Assembly (NCBI GenBank): GCA_004369045.1 | Contig: ML213527.1 | Location: 232,982 to 296,981 of the forward strand | Reading direction: 5' to 3' | Length of the DNA: 64,000 nt | DNA from: Heliocybe sulcata | Lineage: Eukaryota; Basidiomycota; Agaricomycetes; Gloeophyllales; Gloeophyllaceae | In this document: positions 10,558 through 22,323 of the stretch, in pieces | Position numbering within the stretch: position 1 is the first letter of the stretch | How the letters are laid out: the number at the start of each line of letters is the position of its first letter | Translations under genes and position numbers: made by a program | Notes under the pieces: generated by a model | Told to the model about the DNA's origin: nothing | Database searches by the model: none | What the model saw: only the letters and a program-made list of their open reading frames with translations

Positions 10558-12507
10558 TATATGGCAGATCCCGCAAAGCTATGGACAAAAGTACCCGGAG
10601 TCGTGAACCCCGAAATGCGCATACGGCTGCTGTCTATTTTCCAACAAGCGATTCGGCCGCCGCAGACATGCCTGCAGTTCTAGTACCTCAAGGGTTAAGA
10701 CATAAGTTTAGCCCGGGAAGACTGACTGCGGTCAGAAAAGTCGAAATCCGTCTACGCAGTCGGGAGAGTCTGGGACGACAGCGTGGGTCGAATGAGAAAG
10801 CATCCGCCCGCATGGCGGAAGGTGTCCTTGCTCTGCGAACTTGTTTCGAGTGTCTCGTGTCGAGCCGGGATCGGCTGGCCAGCATCAGAAGGACGGGAAG
10901 ACGGGCGAATAATCACCAGTCTGACAGTGCAAAGAAGCTAGACTCGCGATGTCCCGGGAAAGTTGTGATTAAGGTCGCCGCTGCGTTTGAACTTGATATT
11001 CCCCTGTCTTCCTAGATCCCGCTGACGAATACAAAAGTCGCCACGGCAGGCTAGATTAGATCTAACCTCAAGGGCAGATGTCATTGTGACCCTCGGGACT
11101 GGGATTATTGCGAGATGACGATTCCTATCGGCACGCCCGGTGCGTGTTTGAGACCTGGTGTGAAGATAGGTACCTGCTATAGGCCTTGTATCATCGTTCT
11201 TGGTTTCATGGAGGCGTGCTCCTGTCGGAACAAACGCGAAAGGCCGCAATACAGCTATCATGGAAGACAGTGAACAGACCGCTTCGCCGTCGTTGTGAGA
11301 CCAGAGCACTACCTGCATGAAGTAAACCATGAATCAGGCGGGAGACATATCGGGATTGCGATGGCAGCAGAAACTCACGCAAGGGGACATATCGGGTATG
11401 CGACCTATTCGCCATCTAAATCAAAATCAATACACAAGAAACGCACCATGAGAACATGCCAGTGGCACATTTAGCCAACAATACATCCAGCTGGCGCCTT
11501 ATTTCTTGTTACAGTAGGAGCAGAAGTAACCCAATAAGCACCGGGTTAGGATCAGTAACGGCGATCCCGAATTCGCGGCAAGTACGCCCCAGGCCAGCTG
11601 CTAGAGCACGCCGCAGCAAGTCAGAGCCAGCTAAGCAAGACGCATCTTTTCATAACACGCCCTAGCACATGTCAGCTATGTATCTTGACAATCATGCGCC
11701 GATGAACGGAGGTATAGTCCTCGTGCAAGCTTGAGTCGGGATTTGCGCACTGATAAGGCAGAATAGCTCAGACGTGCATGATCGGCATCCTGCAATGGCG
11801 TATTCGCATGTTTTTGTAGGTGGCACGGGCTGTGCTGAGGTATACTGTGGCCGATGAAGGACTGTAAGCAGCTGCTTCGGATTGGCCTCGAATCAGCAAG
11901 CTCGGATCGATATCGTCGCAAGGTTCACACAGACCAGGGCGTACCTGCGGACGTGTGTTGACATCCATCAAGTCTTCAAACCTAAGGCTAAGTATGACTA
12001 TCGGCTCCGATCGTGAATATTCGACAGATTAGTACTGACCTGAACAGCGAGGGATCTGGCCGCAGTCATGTGCGACACATATCAATAAAACCTCTCCCGC
12101 CTGATCGCAGTTGACATCTTCAAGTCTTTTCCACCATTCCAGCGGGTCGCCCGTTAATGTTAACGGACGTTAAACGTTGAAGCTTGAAGCCTAGCGAAAC
12201 TGCGAGATTGCAATTAAGCAAGTGAGCCGGTGGCGGCAAGCAGAATCGTGCGATCGTTGTTCTCACGCCACAGACGCGTCGACGCGTTTTGCTTCTGTTC
12301 GCGGTGGCACCGTGTCGAACGCCCGCCGGCTCTGTTGCCCACTCTTGCCCCTGGCTTATCTTTTGATACTCTGTCGTCTGTTGAGGTGTCAAATTGAACA
12401 CCTGAGAGCACCGGAGGTGCAGCGACTTCCCCGCCCTTGCCGACGGAGACGGCTTCTTAACGCTCAAGGCCTGTGTCACTCGACTAGACTGTCCAGTCTG
12501 TTGAAGG
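10558..12507. other. Long intergenic region between the RAD51-like gene and EXO1
   Basis: About 1.95 kb. Only short open frames occur on both strands and none gives a recognisable domain or a chain of spliceable exons. A GC-rich stretch near 12,230-12,460 may belong to the EXO1 promoter and 5' UTR. No repeat or RNA gene seen. Confidence 0.45.
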
Positions 12508-15480
12508 ATGGGAATAACAGGACTACTACCAATCTTGAAGCCAATTCAGACTCAAAGGCACTTGTCTGAGTTCTTGGGACAGACTCTGGCGGTCGATGCA
12601 TATGTATGGCTGCACCGTGGAGTCTACGCCTGTGCTACCGACCTTGCTATGGGCAGAAAGACGACCAAGTGAGTCTTCTGGTATCTCACTAGTACTTGGA
12701 TTATTATGGCTTGTGGATCTGCGCTTTCCGAAAATATTGTGCCACATGCCGTGCTCATGGGAAATGCTCGCAGCGATCAGCCTTGTCGAGAAGTAATCTG
12801 GGGGTATATCGGCTGTGATTATGTCTCCCTATATGTTGTTGTGCTTGTACAGAAGATACTGCATAGCTCATAACGGTCGTGAACTATAGATACGTGGAAT
12901 ATGCCATGCATCGAATCCGTCTGCTCCTGCATCACAAGATTCAGCCGTTCGTTGTATTTGACGGCGGCCCTCTCCCAGCCAAAGCACCCACCGAAACTTC
13001 CAGGAAGAAAAGGCGGGAAGACAGCCTTGCCCTAGGCCAGGAACTTGCGAAGCGCGGCAAACGGAAGGAAGCCAGGGAACACTTCATCAAATCCATAGAC
13101 GTGGGTACAGAAATGGCCTTCCAATTAATTAAGGTAAGTACCGCTGCTGGCGACGGTATACTCCAGGTATCGTGCGGCCTCGTTAAACTCTATGGGAAAC
13201 AGGCCCTGAAGGCGGAAGGCATTCCATACATCGTTGCGCCGTATGAGGCCGATGCCCAACTTGCGTATCTAGAACGCTTAGGAGTCGTCGACGGTATCAT
13301 CACTGAAGACTCTGACCTATTGGTCTTCGGCTGTAAGAAGGTTCTATTCAAGCTGGACGCCGTCTCCCAGACGGTCACATGTATCTCCCAAAGTGACTTC
13401 GCGTCGGTCGATGGATCCAACGGCGGTGGCATATCTCTCCAGACGTTCACTCCATCTCAGTTCCGGCATATGTGTATGCTCAGCGGATGCGACTACTTGC
13501 CTTCTATACCGGGCATCGGTTTGAGGACAGCATATGCGTTGCTGCGGACCCACAAGTCGATGGAGAACGTGGTCAGGGCTGTCAGGTTGGAGGGTAAGAA
13601 GAGCGTGCCGAAGGATTACACAAAGATGTTCCGCCTGGCCGAGAAAGCGTTCTCTCACCAGCGCGTATGGGATCCTTTCCAAGAGAAACTTGTGTACCTC
13701 ACGGATCCCGAAGGCGAAGAGTTGGATGAAGAAGCTGATAGCTACGTTGGTTGGTCAGTATTCTGCTAGCGGCCTACGAGGCTTTCTGATTGTTCCATTG
13801 ACTCACGAATGCGTAGCGATTTACCCCAGGCATTGGCAAAGCAGATAGCTGAAGGTGATGTATGTCCGATCACCCGCCAGCCAATGAAGGACATAAATCC
13901 GGACTACATGCCTTCCGCTTCCAAACGTGCTCCTCTGGTGTCCACTAGCCTTAACCGTTCCAATAACAAGGGTATTAAGGGCGAGCATAACCCATCTACG
14001 GGACGAGATAAAGGCCTGCTTGACTATTTCGGTAAGTCGCGATGGAATCCGAGGCCTGGATGACATTGACGGGCGGGCACCGCTTTCCAACTTTATCTAG
14101 CTTTGAAAAGCAAGGATGCCCCGGTCCCGCGAAAGAAGTTGCCATCAGATGCCAAAAGCGGTACTGTGATCGTCGGTCGCGCAAGTGGCAAGCGGACGCT
14201 GGTCGAGGTGATGGATCTGGAGATGGAAGGCAACAGAAAAAAGGCGCGCGACGATGATTTCATCTCCGACATTTCGTCGACGGAAACCAGAATATCAAGT
14301 AACCAAAGTCGTTTCTTCGGGCGATCCGCGTCCGGTGGCTGGCCGCCAGAGGGCGCTGCTGTTGCTGGCACCTCTCGGCTAGCTCACTATAAAGGAGAGC
14401 AGAAGGAGAACCTCCATATCCTCGTGGAAGATGAGGAACGTGGCTCTGATGGGGAGCTCTCTGCTGCAGAAGAATGCGACGATGCGGAGGAAGAAGTTCA
14501 GGAAGCTAGCAATGTGGCGCAGGAAGATGGATATCTTTCTCCTACGCATTCGATCCGGTGGGACACGCCGGACTTGTCGTCTCCCACCAAACTGTCACCG
14601 GCGGGGAAGAAGAAGAACGAGGCAGAAGACGATTTCTTTGGTGCTGATGCAATATCTAGTCCTATTACGGGTCGTCGTTCACACTCCATGCCACGTCCGG
14701 AGGGTGGGTCAAGTCAAGACGTAACGACCTTGAAGCGAACCTTGTCGTTGAGATCATCAGACTCCGAAGGGGCTGTTTTCGAGGGTGTTGACTTGCGGGA
14801 CGCCTTCGGAGATGACGAGGATATTCTGACCAGCGATGCCGAAGCAGAAGAGGTATGCCCGGAAAATTCGTTCAGCAGCACTACGTCTGCATCGACAGCT
14901 GGCCCGGTTACCCCTGATGACTCAGGCGTTCTCTTGCTAGAGGGTGACGATATACAGCTTGATTTTGGTTATGACACCGAAGAGCAAGCGGAACAGCAGG
15001 TCAGGATCAGACAAGAAGTCGTGGCTAGTGGTTGGAGGCAAAAGTGGGCTTGTGCCACAGCTTCTGGGAAGAGTATGGGCAAGCAAAGGGTATGACATAT
15101 CTTCTTCAACCGAATTTCGTTCGCTCACTTACCATTTTTCGTAGGCCACCACCGGGCTGAGAAGGGCGGAAACCACGATCACTCCGGATGGGAAAACAGT
15201 ACGAGGCCGCAAAATCAAGACTAGCTCGACACGAGAGTCGCGCATGGTGCCTAAGGCTGAAGCCACAATCTCAACCTCAAGGAACAATCGGACCGGCCTG
15301 CCTAGCAGGAACAGTCTCACCTTCCAGGAGATGAGGCGGGCTCCCGCGCCGGACTTCGACTCTCCCGCTACGCCAGGCAGGCCGGGCTCGGATATGCCAC
15401 TGGATGATGTTATCTCTCGCGCTCGGGGTCGACTTGCTCAGTTCAGGCTAGCCACAAAGGACGCATGTCCCCACCCGTAG
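12508..15480 (+). CDS. EXO1: Exonuclease 1 (5'-3' DNA exonuclease, XPG/FEN1 family)
   Basis: EXO1 resects DNA 5'-3' in mismatch repair, after MutS/MutL, and in double-strand break resection. Six exons (12508-12668, 12890-13133, 13203-13753, 13817-14031, 14101-15089, 15145-15480) join to 831 codons plus stop. The start MGITGLLPILKPI is the conserved XPG N-terminus. The metal ligands are present in VDAYVWLH, VVFDGGPLP, APYEADAQLAYL and TEDSDLLVFG, and the helix-two-turn-helix follows in GCDYLPSIPGIG. After the nuclease core comes a long disordered Ser/acidic tail. The tail holds QSRFF at about residues 459-463, close to the MLH1-interacting box (consensus R-S-K-Y/F-F) at a similar position in yeast Exo1. 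Intron 1 (221 bases) is long for this genome. All catalytic residues are kept, so it should be active. Confidence 0.96.
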
Positions 15481-17386
15481 TCTGCGTAAGGCACTGCCCA
15501 ATTTCATGTGTCACCTACCCTTGATTTGCGCCCAGACAGGAAGGCCGGTCCAACCCGGGCTAGTCGATGGGAATTGTTATAGAGTATCTCCTAGGTTTGT
15601 TCGAGGAGTTTCCTCGGTGACAGACAGCTCGATTCGGAATCCGCCTCCCAAGTCGGCCTAGCGCTCAATAATCACGTTAATCCGCATTCTTGTTATCCGC
15701 TTTTGTATAATTCGCCTTATATGTGATAGGATCTGTGGGGATGTCCGGCTATGAGGCACGCCTGCGCCCTCAAAGTCAAATGGAGTCTGCTATCGCAAAA
15801 GGTGGCGAATGAGAGGTGATTGTGCAGCTTGTTTCGTCGAAGGGACGTGACCCGACTGCTCTCCGTCATTCCGCCTCAGGGAAGATAGGACGGGCTCAGA
15901 ACCTGTAGGTACGTTAAGTCAACGTCAACAATGATACGTGGGACAATCTGCATGCACCTCATTTCTCTGGTCAGGTCGTGGATGGCTGGCGAAAGTTCGT
16001 CAGTCCTCAGGGCAGACTCGTCCAACTTCTCAGGTTCGCCGGGCCGTGGATGTCCCAGCATAAATGGGCCTTGGAAGATTCTGAGTTATTTCGAGAGCAT
16101 CGCGGCAGCGAAGGGAGGGCGATCGTGGGCAGCTCTTCCCGTGCGTATATGTGGCCGTTTTGCAACTCTTCGCGGCGGTCCTGTGGATTGGCTACCGGGC
16201 CTGCTCGTTGAATCTATTCTGATGAATGCCATTGAGATCAGAGTTCGCCGTGTACGCTTTGGTCTATGCAAGGCCTCGGGTCAGGCCTGTTCGAAATTTC
16301 GATATCGAAATTGGATGCCTAGGTGAGCCTCCGCTGTCCTGAGCGGCAAATACAGTTGCACCGCCGACTTCACTGCTGATGTATTTGAGTTAGGGTGGCA
16401 TGATGCATTGAATGCCAGATAGCGGTACGACGCCACTGGCAGACCAGCACATGGAGCAGTACCAGTAGCATGGTGGACCGAGCAGGAGCCGTACTGACCG
16501 CCGGCTGCCAGATTCCCTGGAACGCTTGAAGCTGAGCGCTGAACAATCAACGGGGATGAATCCATCTAAAGATGGTGTTAATTGATGACTGAGAAAAAGG
16601 CTATTGGTGGCGTAAAGATAGATGTGCGAAAAGTGCTCGATATCGTTTAACCGAAGCACTCTTATGCAGGCCGTACTGCGACACATCCTCTGCAATTGGC
16701 GACTATCTGGGGCGTGGTAGCCGGATCAATTGAGGCGATGGCTCGTGAATATTTGAATGCACGAATCTGAGTCTCGGCAAACTCTAAACAATTCTTAACA
16801 AGGCGTCGACGGAAGCATTTTTGTAGTTGGGCTCAACCTGCCTAGCGCGGAATGAGAGGCTCGCTGAGCTGGAAAACGACTTCCATTCCGGAAAGTACGT
16901 GCAGAGTTCCCATTTCATAGACTATCAACGGCTTCTAATTCGTGTAGCACAACGTTTCAGCGACAGGGGACGAAGAGAGTTTGGCTGGGATGAGCTTATC
17001 GATACGATCCCGCAGGCAGGCCGGTTCGCGAGAAGATGTGCAATATCCGGTCAGATGTCCCGTTCTGCACAAACGGGGGAGTCGCCTTCCTGTTCGTAAA
17101 CGTACTGGGTCGGATATGGCTGCCACGCTCGTATTTGGGTTACCTCCCGCTTCTCCAGATCAGGCCGAGGGAAACTGCCAGTTCCTTCTGCTATCCAAGT
17201 GATGATTACTCTTTCCATATTTGATCTGCCACTTCCTCATGGCTTTCACTCAGCGCTCCACGTTATACTTGACACTCGTTCAAAGTGCGTCCTTTCCCGC
17301 TTTATTGCACTGCTACCGCCGGTAACCTACTCCGTCCCTTTAACTAGCCGCCCCTTGCTATCTGGTCGGTGCCTACTCCGCCCAAC
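15481..17386. other. Long intergenic region upstream of a zinc-finger gene
   Basis: About 1.9 kb between the EXO1 stop and the zinc-finger start. No open frame gives a domain. The last 200 bases are pyrimidine-rich, which fits a promoter and 5' UTR of the downstream regulator. No repeat or RNA gene recognised. Confidence 0.45.
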
Positions 17387-19138
17387 ATGAACTCCTTCGC
17401 CCCGAACACCTCGCAGCTGTCGGTGAATCAGTCGCGGTCAGATGAGCATCCTATTTCCTCCTTCGCCCTCGGACACAAGCCATATATGTCTCCCGAACTG
17501 CTCTGCTCGCCCACAGCCGCATCAGTGCCCGTATCCAAGTCGACCCCTGCGTTCCCCGCAGACTCTTACATGCACGCCACATACCCGACCTCACATTCCA
17601 TGGATTTCTTTGTCGGCATGCAGACGGACGCCTTCGACAATGTCCGCTCGGAGGAGCTGCAGTCTTTCGCCTTCCCCGAGTCCTCACAGAGGACACTGCT
17701 CCCAGAGACACCGTTCGGTATGTACGACTCCTTGAGCAGCGAATCACTCGCGAGTCGCTTTGCGATGCAGGGCTGGTCGGAGGGTCGCGAGGGGGAGAGT
17801 GGTCCGCACTTCCCGCGCAGTTCATTTGCCGGGGCGGAGGACCGCAGCTACGACGCAAGCCACAAACAGCCTGATCTGCTCCTGAGTCTGTACGAGAATT
17901 ACTTTTCTTCGGAAAAGCACCGCGACACGACGGGGATGTTCGTGGCCGGGCAGCAGTCATCTACTGCGACGAGCCAAGCGAGTCCACGTCCCGACCAGTT
18001 GCCACCAGTGTTCCTCACGCTCCAGCTGAACTCCGAGTCGCTGGAAGCGATTCCCGAGGATCACTCCGCCGTCGCCCGGATCTTCAATTTCGCGGAGGAT
18101 TCGGACGAAGATGACGACGACGAGGACTCTCTTGAGAGGGCGGACTCGTGGATGGCTTCAAGTGTCCCAGACGACTCCTCATACCTCGACGCCGACTTCT
18201 CCTCGTTCGGGTCTGACCAGAACCTGGATCGGCACTGGTCACAATCGTCCCTCACGCTCGCGGGCAGTAGTATGGGGACCACAAGTTCCGGACGGTCTTT
18301 CAAAGACGGTTCGGCCAGCCCCGTTCTCTCTCAATATGAACCCGACTCTCCCATCTCGGACTCGACTCTTGGTCGCTCTTTCAGCGGTTCATCCCTGTCA
18401 GGTCTGGCTTCAGCCAGTTCGGGGATGCACAAGAAGTCTGCGACCAAGAAGAAATCCAAGATGCATCAATGTGGGGTCTGTCAGAAATGGTTCCCTCGAC
18501 CTAGTGGCTTGAAGACTCACATGAACTCCCATTCGGGCGAGAAACGTACGTGTACCAACCCCAATCACCCCCGGCATTAGCTAACAGGCTTTCGTGCAGC
18601 GTACAAGTGCACCGTCCCGAACTGCAACAAGAGCTTCGCCGTCCGGTCGAATGCAAAGCGGCACCTCCGTACGCACGGTATCATACCCACCTCCGAGCCC
18701 TCCAGCCGCCCCGCGTCGAAATTCACTGTCGGCTTCGAGACGCCTATGATCTCATCGTCGGTCCACGAGATGACCAAGGTACCCAACAAACTCAAGTGGA
18801 TACCCCAGAGCCTGCAGAAGTGCACGAACATTGCCGCGCTGCAGCGCGAGTCGTCGGTGGAGGAGGACTACAGCGATGAGGCTGCCTCTCCATCCCCTTC
18901 CCCAATCCTTCCGGTCCCTCTGCCCGCAGTCGTACCCTCGCTCTCGCGCTGGAACTTTGATGACGACTACGAGGAGAGGAACTCGTTCAACGCAGAGATA
19001 GGAACCTATCCTTATCATCCCAGCCAGGTATGTCTCCTCCCTTCGAGTGTTTGGACGTCAGGATGTTGAATAAGCATGGCGCTATAGTGGCGAGGATTGC
19101 CTGGTCCGGCCCCCATACCACCCACAGGCGTCCATTAG
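17387..19138 (+). CDS. C2H2 zinc-finger transcription factor
   Basis: A nuclear DNA-binding regulator with two tandem C2H2 fingers. Three exons (17387-18545, 18600-19027, 19088-19138) join in frame to 545 codons plus stop. The first 360 residues are Ser/Thr/Pro-rich with acidic blocks (EDSDEDDDDEDS) typical of activation regions. Finger 1 is CGVCQKWFPRPSGLKTHMNSH. Finger 2, C-VPNC-KSFAVRSNAKRHLRTH, follows a basic KKSATKKKSK stretch that looks like a nuclear localisation signal. The first intron splits the linker GEK|PYKC. A short Pro-rich tail follows the fingers. The ATG at 17387 is the first in frame. Target genes cannot be told from the sequence. Confidence 0.88.
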
Positions 19139-19659
19139 CGTGAATCAGTCTTCGCCGCGACCGGGAAATCTAACTTCATCCTGATTATTCTATATTTGTC
19201 CCGTAAGTAATAAGCATGCATGGTCCTCGATCGTTCCCTTCTGTACCTCGATGATACCCAATGCCTTGTCCTGCCCATGCGAATCACGTCATGGTGCGCC
19301 CCCTTGATTAGTATGCAACTGTACATACAAACGCAATGTCCCCTACCCCATAGAGCACACTCGAATAGCTAGTCGCGTATCCAGGATATAGTTGCTGTGA
19401 CTTGACCAATGCTGCGCAAGAGCGATGAATGGAACAAGGTTAGAATCCCAAGGCCCGGGTCATCCAGAGCGCACGTTGCAGTAGAGTTCAATGGGAGATG
19501 GCTCATGATAAGAGCCACATGTCTTTGCCACGGCATGCGCGACTTTTCAAGGAGTCATCACAAGAACCCCCACGGTCAGAGATATGGGGGGAGATGGACC
19601 GCGATAGATGTATACCGCGTCGATTCTCTAGCTTATTTCGGCATGAGCAAGGCATGTTG
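19139..19659. other. Convergent intergenic region
   Basis: 521 bases between the stops of the zinc-finger gene and PIG-P; would carry both 3' UTRs. Nothing else seen. Confidence 0.5.
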
Positions 19660-20261
19660 CTATGATTCCGCGTCCTGCCGGTACTGCTTCCGTGGACCGT
19701 ATAGGGCACGATTGGCCATGCCGATGGGAATATCGTACATGTCCGGAATACCATCCGGATTTGCGGGAAAATACGGATTTGGGGCGTTAGCGTCTGGATA
19801 GTGCGCCTTGGAGTCTGCGGAGCGAGAAATTAATGAAACAACTTTATTAGTAGAGACTTCTAGATAAACTCACCGGTTATTGTAGACGGGTCCGAGAACG
19901 CTGGAGTACCGGCAATGGCCAGTGCAAAATAGGTGAAGTATGTCAGAAGTACGAGTACGATTGAATAAGCCGGCAGAAGGACTGCCCACTCTCTAGATTG
20001 CAGGGGCCACCCGGATCTCAGTATTGAATTAGCCCATCAGCGGGGCTAGAACGCGCACCGGTTAGGGTACCACGAGACTCCCAGCCAGGTGATATACTCG
20101 TCCGGGAGAAGACCCCAGAGAAGGTAGATGCAGAAGAGGATGTATGTGGAGGTTAGGACGGCGAAGCCATAGAACTCGGGCGCGCGACTTCGGTATTCAG
20201 GCGGAGGCTCTGGTGGAAATGAGGCCAGAGGTGACACGGGCGAGGTAGGATCTTCAGACAT
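19660..20261 (-). CDS. GPI19: PIG-P subunit of GPI N-acetylglucosaminyltransferase
   Basis: PIG-P (yeast Gpi19) belongs to the ER complex that transfers GlcNAc to phosphatidylinositol, the first step of GPI-anchor synthesis. Three exons (20261-20059, 19992-19874, 19814-19660) join to 158 codons plus stop. A Pro-rich N-terminus is followed by the family signature: FYGFAVLTSTYILFCIYLLW (first span), LPDEYITWLGVSWYPNREWA, and a second hydrophobic span (VLLPAYSIVLVLLTYFTYFA). A soluble tail contains DSKAHYPDANAPNPYFPANP. The size and the two-span hairpin fit the family. It diverges from the 5-formyltetrahydrofolate cyclo-ligase gene across 378 bases. Confidence 0.93.
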
Positions 20262-20639
20262 GCGACAGCTGGAAGCGCTGTATCTACCGGCCGTTTGATA
20301 CAATGACAGGGAAGCACGTAGTATGGCAGTCGTCAACATGAAGCACATGTAGTGTAATGTGAGTCACAAATGCGCGGAGCACATGTCAGATACGCACTGC
20401 AATAACGTCTCCGATTTCGTTGTGGTTTGAACGTAAACAAGGTTTCCAGGACAGTCATTGCCGTTGTATGGCCACAATTGTGGCAATTTGGCGTGTTCCC
20501 ACGACTTGTGGGTCCTTCAATCCGAAGTCTCGGACTTCATTAAACATTGTTGTCGCCGACGGAGGCTACAGCAGTCCCTTTACTGCAATAACCTATTGAC
20601 CTAGTTGCTCCTCTCTGAAGACTATCTGGCACTCGCGTA
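20262..20639. promoter_or_regulatory. Shared divergent promoter region of PIG-P and cyclo-ligase genes
   Basis: The 378 bases between two divergent start codons must hold both promoters. I see no clear TATA box in either direction. A palindromic segment TTGTGGCCATACAA-like (near 20,463-20,480, around gtatggccacaattgtggcaat) is a possible binding site, not verified. Confidence 0.35.
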
Positions 20640-21583
20640 ATGACTACTGTACAGGCCACCAAGCGAGCCTTACGCAAGTCTGTGGGTGCAACGCTGCGCT
20701 CTCTTCCGACTGCGAATGTGCAGGAACAATGTGAATTGCCTCGCGAGTCCAGGGAAGTTTGCATTTACATCTATGCCTTCCGTCAGCACACGCGATAGCT
20801 TCTCGTGTCCTTGCATTGCCCGCGTTTGCAAAAAGCAAGACCATAAGCTGCTATCTCAGCATGCCCACAGGCGAAGTGGACACGGCCTCGCTTGTGACGG
20901 AGATTCTCCGAGCAGGTACGACTTCCTACTTCTACTACAGTAGATGAAGCTTTATGCATGTCTTCTCAAGGGAAGGCATTATTCGTGCCCAAGATAGACC
21001 GTACCATCGAGGGACGCATGGAGTTCCTCAAGGTCTATGGAGAGGAGGATCTCCAGGCCTTTTCAAGCGGTCAATGGGGCATTAGAGAGCCTGAGTACAT
21101 CTTGGGTGGGCAGCGGCGTATGAGTGGTAGGTTTTGTATTGTCTCATGGCAATCACTTGCTCAACTTCTTGCCGGCACAATCTGAACTTAGTGGAGGATG
21201 TGGCGTCGGAGGGTCTCGACATGATCTTGGTACCAGGTACTTATACGACCCTGAATGCTGTGAATCAAACCGTAACCATCAACTTTGTTCGTTATCTAGG
21301 CGTTGCCTTCGATAAGTCCTTATCACGGCTAGGCCATGGGAAAGGATACTACGACCGGTTTATATCCACTTATACGTCGCTTCCCGGGCGCAAGAGACCA
21401 CTCCTAGGTGAGCTCCTGTGATATTGGTGCAGAGCTCGTTCTCATGGACCTGTCGTAACAGTGGCCCTCTCATTGCGAGAACAGTTGCTTGAGGCAGGGC
21501 AAGTGCCAATTACCGACAACGATTGGAAGATGGACACTATTGTCAGCCCGGATGGCACCATCAATACAGACGATACTTCTTAA
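20640..21583 (+). CDS. FAU1: 5-formyltetrahydrofolate cyclo-ligase (methenyl-THF synthetase)
   Basis: This enzyme uses ATP to turn 5-formyl-THF into 5,10-methenyl-THF and so returns the storage folate to one-carbon metabolism. Six exons (20640-20730, 20787-20915, 20971-21126, 21192-21236, 21300-21407, 21462-21583) join to 216 codons plus stop. The N-terminal KRALRKSVGATLRSL matches the family start. SCYLSMPTGEVDTASLV, FVPKID and LVPGVAFDKSLSRLGHGKGYYDRF are present, and the last is the glycine-rich ATP/folate-binding signature. The end VPITDNDWKMDTIVSPDG is also typical. The length is normal and the gene looks intact. The start ATG lies in the window shared with the divergent PIG-P gene. Confidence 0.94.
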
Positions 21584-22323
21584 AGCTACGGAACGGACCC
21601 CAGCTTCTGGCCTGGGTACTGGGTCGAGGCTACGCCGTTCACAGGAACACATTCGTAGTCAACTTGCGGTGGTGCACATCAACTGTGCGCCTGCCGAAGG
21701 AATGTCTGGCGTTATTTCTACTGCATCCTGCATCACATGGTATACGTAGCGGTGCCTCAAAGCGCCGCATCCACTCATAATTCACTCTGGCACTTGCCGG
21801 TTAGCCGGGCCTGCACCCGTGGCTCCAGAGCATGTACTGGATTGTCTGTCCTATTGGATCTCCCCCTGCTTGGTTACTCTGCGTGCGAGTAACGAAGAAT
21901 TCGAAGGCCAGTTCGTTACATTGATTCGTCCGCTACTTGCGAGGTCCGGAGCAACAAATTCTGCTGGCCAGCGAATATATTGTCAATTTATCCTCACTTG
22001 GAATGTCTGTCAGCGGCAGAAGGCCCCCTGCGACATGCACTCCTTCCTGTCACCAATATTCTATGTCATACTCTTCACGATTCACTCCGCGCGAAGCAAG
22101 AGGAAGACGCGACTGTGGCGTGAGAAACCGCACTGGCGTCGTATAATAAGACGGACTTTTGCCTCTCCTCTTCGACGGCAGGCGCTCTTGTTCTTGGACT
22201 TTCTTGACCCCTTCTCCGTCCCCCCTGCTTGTAGTGCTCTACACTCTTACGCTCTCTGCTTAATTATTCTTGCGAGCCCCGCATCTTCTCTCTTTTATAT
22301 CCTTTCTTGCTCAAAAAGTGACG
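21584..22323. other. Intergenic region upstream of the RNA-binding protein gene
   Basis: 740 bases; pyrimidine-rich from about 22,160 to 22,320, as often seen just upstream of fungal start codons. No further gene seen. Confidence 0.5.

Noticed and set aside
10434-11015. 193-codon frame downstream of the RAD51-like gene
   Set aside because: It begins as a frame through the last exons of that gene; the splice-consistent reading ends at 10,557 and the rest is low-quality chance frame.
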